Assembly (NCBI RefSeq): GCF_002407185.1
Contig: NZ_CP023563.1
Coordinates: 3,658,001 to 3,722,000 of the forward strand
From: Brachybacterium vulturis
Lineage (GTDB): Bacteria; Actinomycetota; Actinomycetes; Actinomycetales; Dermabacteraceae
Reading direction: 5' to 3'
Length of the DNA stretch: 64,000 nucleotides
The first letter of the stretch is position 1. Each line of letters starts with the position of its first letter. Positions 9,219-18,137 of the stretch are shown here, one piece after another. The notes under the pieces were generated by a model. The model was not told the origin of the DNA. It did not search any database and saw only the letters and a list, made by a program, of their open reading frames with translations. Made by a program: the position numbers and the translations under genes.

Positions 9219-10991
9219 TCAGCGCAGACCGTGCCCCATCGGGTACGCCTCCCCCGTCCCGTCGGCCGTGGGGATCGGGACCGGCAGCGTGCCCTGCAGG
9301 GTCACGTCCCCGGCGAGCACCCCGGCGAGCGCCTCGAGACTGCAGTCCGTGGTGCTGTAGGTGGCGAGCGACGCTGCGACCGGGCCCACGTGCACGATGT
9401 CGTAGGGATTGCGCAGCGCGGTGTGGACCACAGGGGTGTCGGTCGCGGCGAGCGCCCGGACCATCGCGACCTCGGCGGCGGAGGTCTCGAACCGGGAGGA
9501 CCGGGTGAGCACCAGCGAGACGTCCGCAGCGGCCGCCGCGGCGACGGCCTGCTCCGGGCTCGCGTCCGCGAGGACGATCGCCTCCAGCCCGTGCGCCGCG
9601 AGCGCCCCGGCGACCACGTCCATCATGCCCGCGGAGCCGTCGCCGGTGACCAGCACCGAGGTGCCTGCCGGCAGGGGCACGACGTCCGCGTCGTCGGCGA
9701 TCAGGGTGATCGAGTCGTCGGCGATCTTCTGGGCGGTGCGCAGCGAGCGATCGGTGCCGAGCGCGTCGGCCGCCGTCGCGGGATCCACGTGCACCGCATC
9801 GAACAGACCCCGGCGCATCTTCTGGGCGAGGAGGCGCCGCACCGACTGATCCAGCCGCTCCTCGGTGATCTCGCCGCTGGCGACCGCGTCGCGCACACCG
9901 CCGATCGCGACCACGAGGTCCGGCGGCATGAGCATCTGGTCGGCGCCGGCGAGGATCGCCTCGACCGGGACACGGTCGTCGCCGAACAGGGTGCGCACGC
10001 CCTCCATCTGCAGGGAATCGGTGACGATCACACCCTCGAAACCGAGCTCCTCGCGCAGCAGACCGGTGAGGATCGGGTGCGAGAGGGTGGCGGGCACCCC
10101 GGAGTCGTCCAGTGCCGGGACCATGATGTGCGCGGTCATGATGGTGTCCACGCCCTCCTCGATCGCGCCGATGAAGGGCGGCAGATCGAGGGCGTCGAGC
10201 TCCTCGCGGGTGTGGTCGATGACGGGCAGCCCCACGTGGGAGTCGGTCGCGGTGTCGCCGTGCCCGGGGAAGTGCTTTGCCGCGGCCGAGCAGTTCGCCC
10301 CCTGGATGCCGCGGATCTGTGCGGCGGCCAGGAGTGCGACCGCCTGCGGGTCCGCCCCCAGCGAGCGCACCCCGATCACCGGGTTGCGCGCCTCGACGTT
10401 GACGTCCACCACCGGGGAGAAGGTCTGGTGGAGGCCGACGGCCCGCACCTCGGAGCCGACGAGGTCCCCCGTCTTGCGGGCGTGGGCCCAGGAGCCGGTG
10501 GCGCCGAGGGCCATCTGGCCCGGCAGCGGGGTCGCCGGGGCCGGCAGGCGGTGGACCAGGCCCCGCTCCTCGTCTGCGCTGATCACGAGCGGGATCCCGC
10601 CGCTCGCGAGGGCGGCGTCCTGGATGTCGTTCGAGAGGGTCGCGATCTGCTCGATGTCCTGCAGGTTGTCGCTCCACACGAAGTAGATCAACCCGCCCAC
10701 GTGGTGGGTGCGGACGATGTCGGCGATGGTGTCCACCCCGGTGGTGGCGGTGTTCGAGGGGTGCGGTGCGTCGGCCGTGGAGCCGTAGCCGACGGCGACG
10801 AACAGCTGGCCGATCTTCTGCTCGATGCTCATGTCGGCGAGGATCTCGTCGATGCGCGCGGGGTGGACGGGGGTGCCGGGGTCGGCGTGGGCGGCGGAGG
10901 GCAGCGCCACGGCGGCGCCGGCTCCGGTGAGGGCGGCCGCACCGAGAGCACGGCGGGAGAGGGGGCGGCGAGAGGGATGCCGAGGGGCCAT
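9219..10991 (-). CDS. nagZ: Tat-exported GH3 beta-N-acetylhexosaminidase
   Basis: A 590-residue glycoside hydrolase family 3 enzyme, expected to remove GlcNAc from muropeptides outside the membrane. A twin-arginine signal (SRRPLSRRALG, then an Ala-rich stretch ending AHA) opens the protein. The NagZ signature KHFPGHGDT...DSH is present, with the general acid/base His near residue 252. The nucleophile Asp is in VIVTDSLQM near residue 325. The C-terminal domain makes it a two-domain enzyme like Bacillus NagZ/YbbD rather than the short proteobacterial form. It follows namZ by 13 bp on the same strand, with AGGAG before the ATG. Confidence 0.87.
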   Translation of the reverse strand: MAPRHPSRRPLSRRALGAAALTGAGAAVALPSAAHADPGTPVHPARIDEILADMSIEQKIGQLFVAVGYGSTADAPHPSNTATTGVDTIADIVRTHHVGGLIYFVWSDNLQDIEQIATLSNDIQDAALASGGIPLVISADEERGLVHRLPAPATPLPGQMALGATGSWAHARKTGDLVGSEVRAVGLHQTFSPVVDVNVEARNPVIGVRSLGADPQAVALLAAAQIRGIQGANCSAAAKHFPGHGDTATDSHVGLPVIDHTREELDALDLPPFIGAIEEGVDTIMTAHIMVPALDDSGVPATLSHPILTGLLREELGFEGVIVTDSLQMEGVRTLFGDDRVPVEAILAGADQMLMPPDLVVAIGGVRDAVASGEITEERLDQSVRRLLAQKMRRGLFDAVHVDPATAADALGTDRSLRTAQKIADDSITLIADDADVVPLPAGTSVLVTGDGSAGMMDVVAGALAAHGLEAIVLADASPEQAVAAAAAADVSLVLTRSSRFETSAAEVAMVRALAATDTPVVHTALRNPYDIVHVGPVAASLATYSTTDCSLEALAGVLAGDVTLQGTLPVPIPTADGTGEAYPMGHGLR

Positions 10992-11004
10992 GATCTGCTC
11001 CTGC

Positions 11005-12384
11005 TCAGTAGAGGCGGTAGCTCTGGGTGGTGGCGAAGAAGCGCTGAGCTTCGCGTTCCCAGGCGGCGACGATCGCTTCCGGGCTGTCCCCGGCTTCGAG
11101 CATCGCGCGGGTGCGCTTGGTGCCGGAGAGCTTGTCGATCCAGCAGACGTCCTCCTCGGTGCGGCAGTCCTCGCCCTCGCGCCAGTCGACCTCCTCGACG
11201 GTCCGCAGCAGCGCGGAGAGCACGTGGATGCCGGTGCGCACGGGCTCGTAGTCCATCGGATCGGTGACGTGCAGCTGCAGGCCGCCGCAGAACTCGCCGG
11301 CGTGCTTGGAGGAGACGGGGGTGGCGGACATGGGCCGGTACAGCACGCCCGGCAGCTCCGCGGCCTGCAGCTCCGCGATGATCGCGGCGACGTGCGACTC
11401 GGTGAGGAACGGCGCCCCGAACCAGAGGAAGGGCGTGGTGGTGCCGCGGCCCTCGGAGATGTTCAGCGATTCGATCAGGCCCGTGCCCGCGTAGACCACG
11501 GCGGTGTCGGCGGTGGGGATGTTCGGGGAGGGCAGCACCCACGGCAGGTCGGCCGCTGCGGGGTCGTCGGCGTCGTAGCCGCTCATCGCGATCACCTCGA
11601 GGGTGACGGCGCCGTCGAGGAATTCGCCGTTGAACAGCTGGGCGAGCTCGCCGACGGTGAGGCCGTGGGTCTGGGGGATCTCGCGCAGCCCCACGAAGCT
11701 CGACAGCTCCGGCTCGAGCACGAATCCCTCGATGTCGGCGCCCAGCGGGTTCGGGCGGTCCAGCACGAGGAACCGCTTCCCGTTCTCGCCGGCGGCCTCC
11801 ATCGCGTAGTACATGGTCCAGATGTAGGTAAAGAAGCGGGTGCCGATGTCCTGGATGTCGAAGACCAGCACGTCCACGTCCGCGATCATCTCCGGGGTGG
11901 GCTTCTGGGTGTCGCCGTAGAGGGAGCGGACCGGCAGGCCGGTCCTCTCGTCGATGTAGTCGCCGACGGAGCCGCCGGCCGGCTCCGCACCGCGCACCCC
12001 GTGCTCGGGGCCGAACAGGGCGACCATCGTGAAGCCGCCGGTGTCCTGCGCCTGGACGAGCAGGTCGATCGTGGAGCGCAGCTCGCGGTCGGTGCCGGTG
12101 GGGTTGGTGATCAGACCGACGCGCGCATCACGCAGGGTCTCGAGCGTCTCCGGCTCCAGCAGGTTCTCGACACCGAGGCGGAAGTCGCCGTGGGTGGTGC
12201 TGCCCTTGCCCCTGCCCTTGCCCTTGCCGTTGCCGTTGCCGCCAGGAGCGGCGGTGGCGGCGCCGGCGGAGGCGAGGACGGCGCCGGCCGGGAGGGCGCC
12301 GAGGGAGGCGAGGAGCCGTCGGCGTCCGGGGCGGGCGGCCCCGTCGTCCTGGCGGGCGGTCGGTCGGGATGCGGGCTGGTTCAT
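11005..12384 (-). CDS. namZ: Tat-exported exo-N-acetylmuramidase (DUF1343, GH171)
   Basis: A 459-residue protein of the DUF1343 family; the Bacillus member NamZ (YbbC) removes terminal MurNAc from peptidoglycan chains and works with NagZ. Family motifs seen: GLITNPTG, ALFGPEHGVRG, SLYGDTQKPT, VFDIQDIGTRFFTYIWTM, LDRPNPLG and PSPNIPT. The N-terminus has an RRRLL Tat-type signal and then a low-complexity Gly/Asn/Lys linker (GGNGNGKGKGRGKG). The ATG at 12384 with GGAG is preferred over a GTG at 12417. It is first in a two-gene unit with nagZ, and divergent from the FGE gene. Confidence 0.87.
   Translation of the reverse strand: MNQPASRPTARQDDGAARPGRRRLLASLGALPAGAVLASAGAATAAPGGNGNGKGKGRGKGSTTHGDFRLGVENLLEPETLETLRDARVGLITNPTGTDRELRSTIDLLVQAQDTGGFTMVALFGPEHGVRGAEPAGGSVGDYIDERTGLPVRSLYGDTQKPTPEMIADVDVLVFDIQDIGTRFFTYIWTMYYAMEAAGENGKRFLVLDRPNPLGADIEGFVLEPELSSFVGLREIPQTHGLTVGELAQLFNGEFLDGAVTLEVIAMSGYDADDPAAADLPWVLPSPNIPTADTAVVYAGTGLIESLNISEGRGTTTPFLWFGAPFLTESHVAAIIAELQAAELPGVLYRPMSATPVSSKHAGEFCGGLQLHVTDPMDYEPVRTGIHVLSALLRTVEEVDWREGEDCRTEEDVCWIDKLSGTKRTRAMLEAGDSPEAIVAAWEREAQRFFATTQSYRLY
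12200..12243 (-). repeat. Hexanucleotide-type repeat coding the NamZ linker
   Basis: Imperfect repeats of a TTGCC(C/G) unit encode the Gly-Asn/Gly-Lys linker after the NamZ signal peptide. Unit changes in multiples of six keep the frame, so linker length could vary between strains without inactivating the enzyme. Confidence 0.6.
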
Positions 12385-12580
12385 GGGGATCTCCGTCGTT
12401 GTCGTCGGTTCGTGCACTGAGCAGGGGCGCTCCGGGACAGCACACGATCACCGACCGTACCGGGATGTGCTCTGCGTCACGGGCGGTTCCGAGACTCTCC
12501 TTCGGCAACCGGGGCGAACCGGGCTACCGTGTGGTCTGCGCGGCGCCGCCGCCCGCGCTCATCGCGAGGAAGGACTGCTG

Positions 12581-13552
12581 ATGGCAGAGACGGGCAGCTG
12601 CTGCGCGGCCGGGCGGGCCGGCATGGAGCCGGCGGACGTCGACGGGGAGGCCCGCAGCGCTCGGAACGCCCCGGCGGACCCCTCGCTCCCCACCATCGCC
12701 GCTCCGGTCGCCGAGGTCCGATCCCGTGCCCAGCGGACCGTGCTCATCGAGGCCGGACCCTTCCGGATGGGCACCGAGGACGCGGACCGCAACCCCGGGG
12801 ACGGCGAGTCCCCCGTGCGCACGGTCGAGGTGCCTGCCTTCCGGATCGACGCCGCCTGCGTGACGGGCGCCGAGTTCGCGGCGTTCGTGACCGAGACCGG
12901 CTACGTCACCGAGGCCGAGGAGTTCGGCTGGTCTTTCGTGTTCGGTGCCCTGCTGGAGAAGGAGCTGCGCCGGGCGAGCCGCAAACCGCCGGGCACGCCC
13001 TGGTGGCGGGCCGTCGAGGGAGCACGCTGGGATGCGCCCGAGGGTCCGGGAACGGACCTCGCCGGGCGCGGCGGGCATCCGGTGGTGCACGTGTCGCTGC
13101 GGGATGCGGAGGCGTTCGCGCACTGGTGCGGGATGCGGCTGCCGCGGGAGGCGGAGTGGGAGAAGGCCGCCCGTGGCGGCCTGGACCAGGCCCGCTACGC
13201 GTGGGGCCAGGAGCTCACCCCGGGCGGCGAGCACCGCTGCAACATCTGGCAGGGCGCCTTCCCGGTGCGCAACACCCTCGAGGACGGCCACCTCGGCACC
13301 GCGCCGGTGCGCTCGTTCCCGCCCAACGCGTTGGGGCTGTACGAGGTGGCGGGCAACGTGTGGGAGTGGTGCAGCGACGTCTGGACCACGGGGCCTTCGG
13401 AGTCGCTCACCGGAGATGTGCGGGTGATGCGCGGCGGCTCGTACCTGTGCCATGACTCGTACTGCAACCGCTACCGGGTCGCGGCGCGCTCCTCCACCGC
13501 CGCCGAGGACGCCAGCGGGAACAAGGGGTTCCGCCTCGCGGTCGAGGCCTGA
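12581..13552 (+). CDS. Formylglycine-generating enzyme (SUMF1 family)
   Basis: A 323-residue FGE that oxidises the Cys of C-x-P-x-R motifs in sulfatases to formylglycine, the catalytic residue. The paired cysteines of true aerobic FGEs are present five residues apart (GGSYLCHDSYC, C290 and C295), followed by NRYRVAARSS. Further family motifs are FRMGTED, HPVVHVSLRDAEAF, RLPREAEWEKAARGG and GNVWEWCSD. No signal peptide is seen, which fits the cytoplasmic sulfatases in this window. A purine-rich GAGGAAGG precedes the ATG at 12581. The N-terminus (about 45 residues, with a Cys-Cys pair) is longer than needed for the fold. It is convergent with the next hydrolase, 4 bp apart. Confidence 0.92.
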   Translation: MAETGSCCAAGRAGMEPADVDGEARSARNAPADPSLPTIAAPVAEVRSRAQRTVLIEAGPFRMGTEDADRNPGDGESPVRTVEVPAFRIDAACVTGAEFAAFVTETGYVTEAEEFGWSFVFGALLEKELRRASRKPPGTPWWRAVEGARWDAPEGPGTDLAGRGGHPVVHVSLRDAEAFAHWCGMRLPREAEWEKAARGGLDQARYAWGQELTPGGEHRCNIWQGAFPVRNTLEDGHLGTAPVRSFPPNALGLYEVAGNVWEWCSDVWTTGPSESLTGDVRVMRGGSYLCHDSYCNRYRVAARSSTAAEDASGNKGFRLAVEA

Positions 13553-13556
13553 ACGC

Positions 13557-14855
13557 TCAGGCGGCGCGGCGGCCGGCGGCGAGGTCGAGGAGGTGGTCCA
13601 GGACGCCCTGTCCCCCGGCGCGCAGGCCGTTGTGCTCGTACTCGCTGGTGACCCAGGGACGCATCCGTGGCAGCAGCGCGGCGGTGGCCATCGAATGCTC
13701 GCGCGGCACGTAGGCGTCGTCGTAGTAGACCGCGGCGGCGCCGGGGACGGTGCAGCGACGCAGCGCCTCGGCGTCGTACAGCGCCGGCCATTCGTGCGCG
13801 GCGAGCAGATCCGCGGCCTCGGCCCAGACCTCCAGCTCCGGGTCCTCGGCGAAGAGGCTGCGGTGGATGTGCTCCCCGGCCAGCAGCGTCGGGTCCTCCG
13901 TCACCGCGGCCGGCTGGGCGCGGTCGCCCGCCCAGCGGGTGGCGATGCCGTCGGCCCAGCAGCTCTCGTGGATCACCGCGTACAGCGGATTGCGCCCGCC
14001 GAAGGGCAGCGCCGCGGCGAGGTCATGGGCGAAGGCGGGCGCGGCGGGGTCGAGGTCCAGCAGGAAGTGGAGACGCTCGGCGCCCTGGGAGGCGCCCAGC
14101 AGGTGGCCCAGGCGGCGCAGCCGCTCCACCCCGACCCGCTGACCCTCCGGGAGTCGCAGCCGACCGGCGTCCGCGGCGTCGGCGAGGCGGCGGAAGCGGT
14201 CGCGGTCCCCCGGGAAGCGGGCCCAGTAGCGCTCGCTGCGGCCGATCATGCCCTGCCAGGTGGCCTGGTAGACCTCGTCCATGCCGGGCCCGACCGTGGG
14301 CAGGCCGCCGGTGAACAGCGCCTTCTCCACGCTCCCGGCGGCGGCGCTGAGGTAGCGCAGGGCCGTGAAGCCGCCGAAGGACTGCCCCAGCAGCGACCAG
14401 GTCTCGACCTCGAGGTGCTCGCGCAGCAGTTCAGCGTCGTGCACGATCGCGTCGGCCCGGAAGTGTGTGAGGTACTGCGCCTGCTGCGAGGCGGTCGCCT
14501 CGCGCAGGGTCGCGGCGCCCGGGATCGCGCCCCCGGGCAGCGCGGTGTCGGGGCCGACGGGGGTGGAGCGGCCGGTGCCGCGCTGGTCGAGCATCACCAC
14601 CCGGTGCTCGCGCAGCGCACGGGCGAGCCACCCGGGCGACGACGCCTCGAGCGGGCGCGGGGCCTCGGAGCCGGGACCGCCCTGCATGAAGACGAGATAC
14701 GGGCGGTCCTCGCCGCCGTCGGCCGTGACGACCCGGGCGAACAGCTCGAGCTGCGCACCCGTGGGAGCCGCATGGTCGAGCGGCACCGGCAGGGTGACAT
14801 CGCTCAGCTGCAGTCCGGGCAGGGTCCAGCGCTGGATCATCGGGGTGGCCGTCAT
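13557..14855 (-). CDS. Alpha/beta hydrolase, prolyl-aminopeptidase type (S33)
   Basis: A 432-residue serine hydrolase resembling proline iminopeptidases that release N-terminal proline from peptides. Seen: oxyanion segment FMQGGPGSEAPR, LDQRGTGRST, and the nucleophile elbow GQSFGGF with Ser near residue 146. No signal peptide, so cytoplasmic. The ATG overlaps the LacI stop by 4 bp, so both are co-transcribed. That makes the LacI-type protein a likely autoregulator of this pair. Whether the substrate is a Pro-peptide or another amide is open. Confidence 0.75.
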   Translation of the reverse strand: MTATPMIQRWTLPGLQLSDVTLPVPLDHAAPTGAQLELFARVVTADGGEDRPYLVFMQGGPGSEAPRPLEASSPGWLARALREHRVVMLDQRGTGRSTPVGPDTALPGGAIPGAATLREATASQQAQYLTHFRADAIVHDAELLREHLEVETWSLLGQSFGGFTALRYLSAAAGSVEKALFTGGLPTVGPGMDEVYQATWQGMIGRSERYWARFPGDRDRFRRLADAADAGRLRLPEGQRVGVERLRRLGHLLGASQGAERLHFLLDLDPAAPAFAHDLAAALPFGGRNPLYAVIHESCWADGIATRWAGDRAQPAAVTEDPTLLAGEHIHRSLFAEDPELEVWAEAADLLAAHEWPALYDAEALRRCTVPGAAAVYYDDAYVPREHSMATAALLPRMRPWVTSEYEHNGLRAGGQGVLDHLLDLAAGRRAA

Positions 14856-15928
14856 CGTTCTCCGTCGGTCTCGCGAGTGGTGGTGCCGGGGAAGAACTCC
14901 CAGTCGAAGGTGTGCAGGGCGCCGGGCCGGCTCTCCCGGTCCACGGCCCGGTCCACGATGATCGCCGAGAGCCGGGCGAACACGTCGTCGACGCCGTAGT
15001 AGCTGATGGGGCCGAAGAACTCGGTGGACGCGGGGATGTCACCGATCGAGAGGAACTCCAGATCGTCCGGGACCCGCAGCCCGACCCGCTCGGCCGCGAC
15101 CTGCAGCGCGACGGCCTGATAGCCGGTAAAGCAGAGGACGGCCTCGGGCCGGTCCGGCCCGGAGAGCCATGCGAGCCCGGCGACGAAGGTCTCATGACTG
15201 CCATCGGGGACGATGTGCACCAGCTGCTCGGCGGGGCCATCACCGTGCCCGCGCGCCGCGTCGAGGAAGGCGCGGGTGCGCGGATGCGCCAAGGTGCCGC
15301 CGACCCGCCGCGAGAGGTCCGGTGCGAGCAAGTGCACCCGGTCGTGGCGCGCGCGGAGCTGGGCATAGGCACGACCGATCGCCGAGATCGGGGTGGAGGC
15401 GACCACGTCGAAGTCCTCGGGCTCCATCTCGGCGCTGAAGGCGACGATCCCGGTCTGGGTCGAGGCGGCGAGGCGCCGCACCCGCTGCGGGCCCTGCTCG
15501 ACGAAGTCGATGCTGGTGATGAAGGCTGCGTCCGCCGAGGCTCCCACCAGGTATTCGAACCAGCGCTCATCGGCGAGGACCAGCGTGGAGAGGTCGTGGC
15601 GCAGCGCGACGTCGCGCACCTTCGCGGTGAGCTGCACGCCCCAGGGGTCGTCCAGCGTGCCCAGGGCCATCACGATGCCGCCGCCCCGCCCCGTGCGCAT
15701 CGCCTGCGCGTGACGGTTGGGGACGTAGCCCAGCTCGGCCGCGGCCGCGCGCACCTTCTCCTTGGTGGCGGCCGATCCCGCCGAGCGGGAGGCGCCGCGG
15801 CCGGAGAGCACGAAGGAGGCGGTGGCGAGGGAGACCCCGGCGGCGCGGGCGACGTCGGCGAGGGTCGCCGTCCCACGAGACGAGGGCGCCGGAGCGGCGG
15901 GCCCGGGATCGTGGTCCGTGCGCGGCAT
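14852..15928 (-). CDS. LacI-family transcriptional regulator
   Basis: A 358-residue repressor-type protein. The LacI helix-turn-helix is at residues 22-45 (TLADVARAAGVSLATASFVLSG), with the hinge helix at NRHAQAMRTGR, and a periplasmic-binding-protein-like sensor follows. The HTH has a longer recognition-helix loop (SGRGASRSAGSAATKEKV) than usual. The start at 15928 is supported by an AGGGGG Shine-Dalgarno eight bases upstream. It is in one unit with the downstream S33 hydrolase (4-bp overlap). The 103-bp upstream gap has repeated CGCACGGCG words that could be operator parts. Confidence 0.82.
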   Translation of the reverse strand: MPRTDHDPGPAAPAPSSRGTATLADVARAAGVSLATASFVLSGRGASRSAGSAATKEKVRAAAAELGYVPNRHAQAMRTGRGGGIVMALGTLDDPWGVQLTAKVRDVALRHDLSTLVLADERWFEYLVGASADAAFITSIDFVEQGPQRVRRLAASTQTGIVAFSAEMEPEDFDVVASTPISAIGRAYAQLRARHDRVHLLAPDLSRRVGGTLAHPRTRAFLDAARGHGDGPAEQLVHIVPDGSHETFVAGLAWLSGPDRPEAVLCFTGYQAVALQVAAERVGLRVPDDLEFLSIGDIPASTEFFGPISYYGVDDVFARLSAIIVDRAVDRESRPGALHTFDWEFFPGTTTRETDGER

Positions 15929-16031
15929 CGTGGAAACCCCCTCGAGAACTGCCGCACGGCGTCGCACGGCGAATGGTCGACGGGACCGAGTCTACCGGCC
16001 GGTCTCCGCGCTCGATCCAGCGCCCCGACGG

Positions 16032-16790
16032 TCAGGACGAGGCGCCGCCGGTGAGCCAGGCCAGCGCCGGCCCCACGGTGTTCAGCGCGATGAGCACCCC
16101 GATGATGCCCACCACCCAGGAGAGGGAGCCGGCGGCGTTCTTCACCGCCCACTCGTGGACACGGTCGAGGAGGGCATCGGCCCGGCCGCCGAGCAGGGCC
16201 CGCACCCCGCACAGCAGCGCGGCGGGCAGCACCATCACGACGCAGTAGCCCAGCAGGAGCAGGGAGCCGGAGGCGAGGCCCACCTCCATGTCGGCGAGGA
16301 TGCCCATCGCCGCGAGGTACGGGATCATCGAGGCCGCCTCGATGACGCCCGCCGTGAGGGCCAGGCCGATCAGGAGGGAGGGCCTGCCGGAGGCGCGGCG
16401 GGCACGGGAGGTCCAGCGGCGCGCCGCGGCCTCGGGGTCGCCGCCTCGCCGGGCGATGGCCTTGGGATCCAGGCGGAAGGACCAGATGACCAGCAGCACG
16501 CCGGCCACGGCGAGCACCAGCATCACCTGCGGGGCGGCCAGCAGATGCGCGACGGAGCCCAGCAGCGGCAGCAGCCCGGCCAGCAGCACGATGCCCAGCA
16601 GCAGGTAGAACACCCCGATCACCGCCAGGTACAGCAGGGTGCGGCCGGCCACCCGCAGCGCCCCGCCCCGGCCCACCACGAGCAGGATCACGGGGATCAC
16701 CAGGGTGCCGATCGAGGTGGAGTCCACCAGGGCGAGCAGGACCAGGCCGAGCGGGCCGGCGGCGTCCATCAACGATTCCATGTCCTCCAT
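16032..16790 (-). CDS. GAP (Sap-like) membrane protein
   Basis: A 252-residue integral membrane protein with about six hydrophobic helices, matching the GAP/Sap family (LysE-like fold). In mycobacteria members help move sulfolipid or glycopeptidolipid precursors. Signature-like DSTSIGTLVIP in the first helix and a central basic loop (RRWTSRARRASGRPS) are seen. The exact start is uncertain: ATGs at 16790 and 16781 are both possible and neither has an ideally spaced ribosome site. It is divergent from the histidine kinase. The substrate is unknown. Confidence 0.65.
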   Translation of the reverse strand: MEDMESLMDAAGPLGLVLLALVDSTSIGTLVIPVILLVVGRGGALRVAGRTLLYLAVIGVFYLLLGIVLLAGLLPLLGSVAHLLAAPQVMLVLAVAGVLLVIWSFRLDPKAIARRGGDPEAAARRWTSRARRASGRPSLLIGLALTAGVIEAASMIPYLAAMGILADMEVGLASGSLLLLGYCVVMVLPAALLCGVRALLGGRADALLDRVHEWAVKNAAGSLSWVVGIIGVLIALNTVGPALAWLTGGASS

Positions 16791-16883
16791 GCTCCCGTCG
16801 GCCGGGCCACCGGGGCCTCCTCCCTTGGGAGGAGGTGTGCGCCGCCCCGGGCCGGCAGGGCGTTCCCGCCGTACGCTCGGAGC

Positions 16884-18137
16884 ATGTCCCGCGCACCGGC
16901 TCCCCCTGGCCCCGGCCCGGCGACCCCGCCCGCGGCGGGACGGGACCTGCTCGTGGTGGGCATGTACATGCTGCTGGTGCTGGTGCTCGCGGTCTCCGGC
17001 GTCGCGAACTCCGGCGTCCTGCTCCAGGGCGGCGCCTGGCCGCGCGAGGTCTCGGTGGCACTGATGCTCGCCGCCTGCCTGAGCCTGCTCTGGCGGCGCC
17101 GGCGCCCGGTGGTCACCCTCGCGGTGGCCGGTCCGCTCAGCCTCGTCGAGATCCTCGCGGGTGGGCAGCTCTCGGCGTACTTCCTGCTGTTCGAGGCGCT
17201 GTTCGTCCCGGTCATGCACGGCAGCCGGCACCTGGCCCGGGTGACCACCTGGCTCGCGTCCGCGGTCGGTGTGCTCGCGGTGCTGGCCGGGCTGCTCGTC
17301 CGGGCGCCCGGCGAGGTCGTGTTCCTGATCCTGCTGGTGGCCGCGCTGCTGATCTCGACCCCGCTGCTGTGGGGCTGGGAGGTGCGCCACCACCGCGAGG
17401 CCCGACGGGTCGCCGAGCATCTCGCCGGGCTCGAGCACGAGCTCGCCGCCACCCGGGCGGCCGGCGCGGTGGAGGCCGAGCGGCGCAGCATCGCCCATGA
17501 CCTGCACGACGTGATCGCCGGGCATCTCAGCGCCGTGTCCCTGCACACCAGCCTGGCCTCGTCCCTCGAGGACCCGGCCGCGCGAGACGGCTCCCTGAGA
17601 ACCGCGCGGGAGTCGGCGCATGCGGCGCTGCGCGACCTGCGCTCGATGATCGGGGTGCTCTCCACCGAGGAGGAGGGCTCCCTGCCGTCGGCGACCCTCG
17701 ACTGGTCCTCGCTCGCCTCACGGCTGCGGGGCCGGGACCCGGAGGCGCAGGTCAGCATCGACCCGGCCCTCAGCGATGCCGCGGAGGTGGAGCCCGCGGT
17801 GGCGGCCGCGCTGCTGAGGATCGGGGCCGAGGCCGTCACCAACGCGGTGCGCCACGGCCGGGCACCGCTCTCGATGGAGGCGCGGGTGGAGCCGGCGGGG
17901 GTGCGATTCTCGCTGCGCAATCGACGAGCGTCACCGAGCACGACCGGCACCGGGATGGGGCGCGGAGCGATCGCGCACCGGGCCGCGGCGGTGGGTGGCA
18001 GCGCGAGCTCGACCCCGACGCCGACCGACGGCGCAGGGGCCGACACCTGGCAGGTGCTCGCCCGGCTGCCGCTGCGGGTCGATGGCGACGTCATCCGCCC
18101 TGATCCCGACCGTGTCGCCGAGGAGCCCCGCCCATGA
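16884..18137 (+). CDS. DesK-type sensor histidine kinase
   Basis: A 417-residue membrane kinase. About five N-terminal helices (residues 25-165) are followed by the dimerisation/phosphoacceptor helix with His205 in IAHDLHDVIAGHL. The ATP-binding domain shows the N box EAVTNAVRHG and a G2-like GTGMGRGAIAHRAAAVGG, but where the D-x-G-x-G box is expected the sequence reads SLRNRRAS. This makes the ATP lid unusual. It is coupled to its response regulator by an ATGA overlap. A GGAG lies only one base from the ATG, so initiation may be weak or leaderless. Confidence 0.82.
   Translation: MSRAPAPPGPGPATPPAAGRDLLVVGMYMLLVLVLAVSGVANSGVLLQGGAWPREVSVALMLAACLSLLWRRRRPVVTLAVAGPLSLVEILAGGQLSAYFLLFEALFVPVMHGSRHLARVTTWLASAVGVLAVLAGLLVRAPGEVVFLILLVAALLISTPLLWGWEVRHHREARRVAEHLAGLEHELAATRAAGAVEAERRSIAHDLHDVIAGHLSAVSLHTSLASSLEDPAARDGSLRTARESAHAALRDLRSMIGVLSTEEEGSLPSATLDWSSLASRLRGRDPEAQVSIDPALSDAAEVEPAVAAALLRIGAEAVTNAVRHGRAPLSMEARVEPAGVRFSLRNRRASPSTTGTGMGRGAIAHRAAAVGGSASSTPTPTDGAGADTWQVLARLPLRVDGDVIRPDPDRVAEEPRP

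Noticed and set aside
16032-16790. Link between the GAP/Sap protein and the sulfatases through sulfolipid export
   Set aside because: Sap proteins in mycobacteria concern sulfolipids, but the gene is not in an operon with any sulfatase here and the family is broad.
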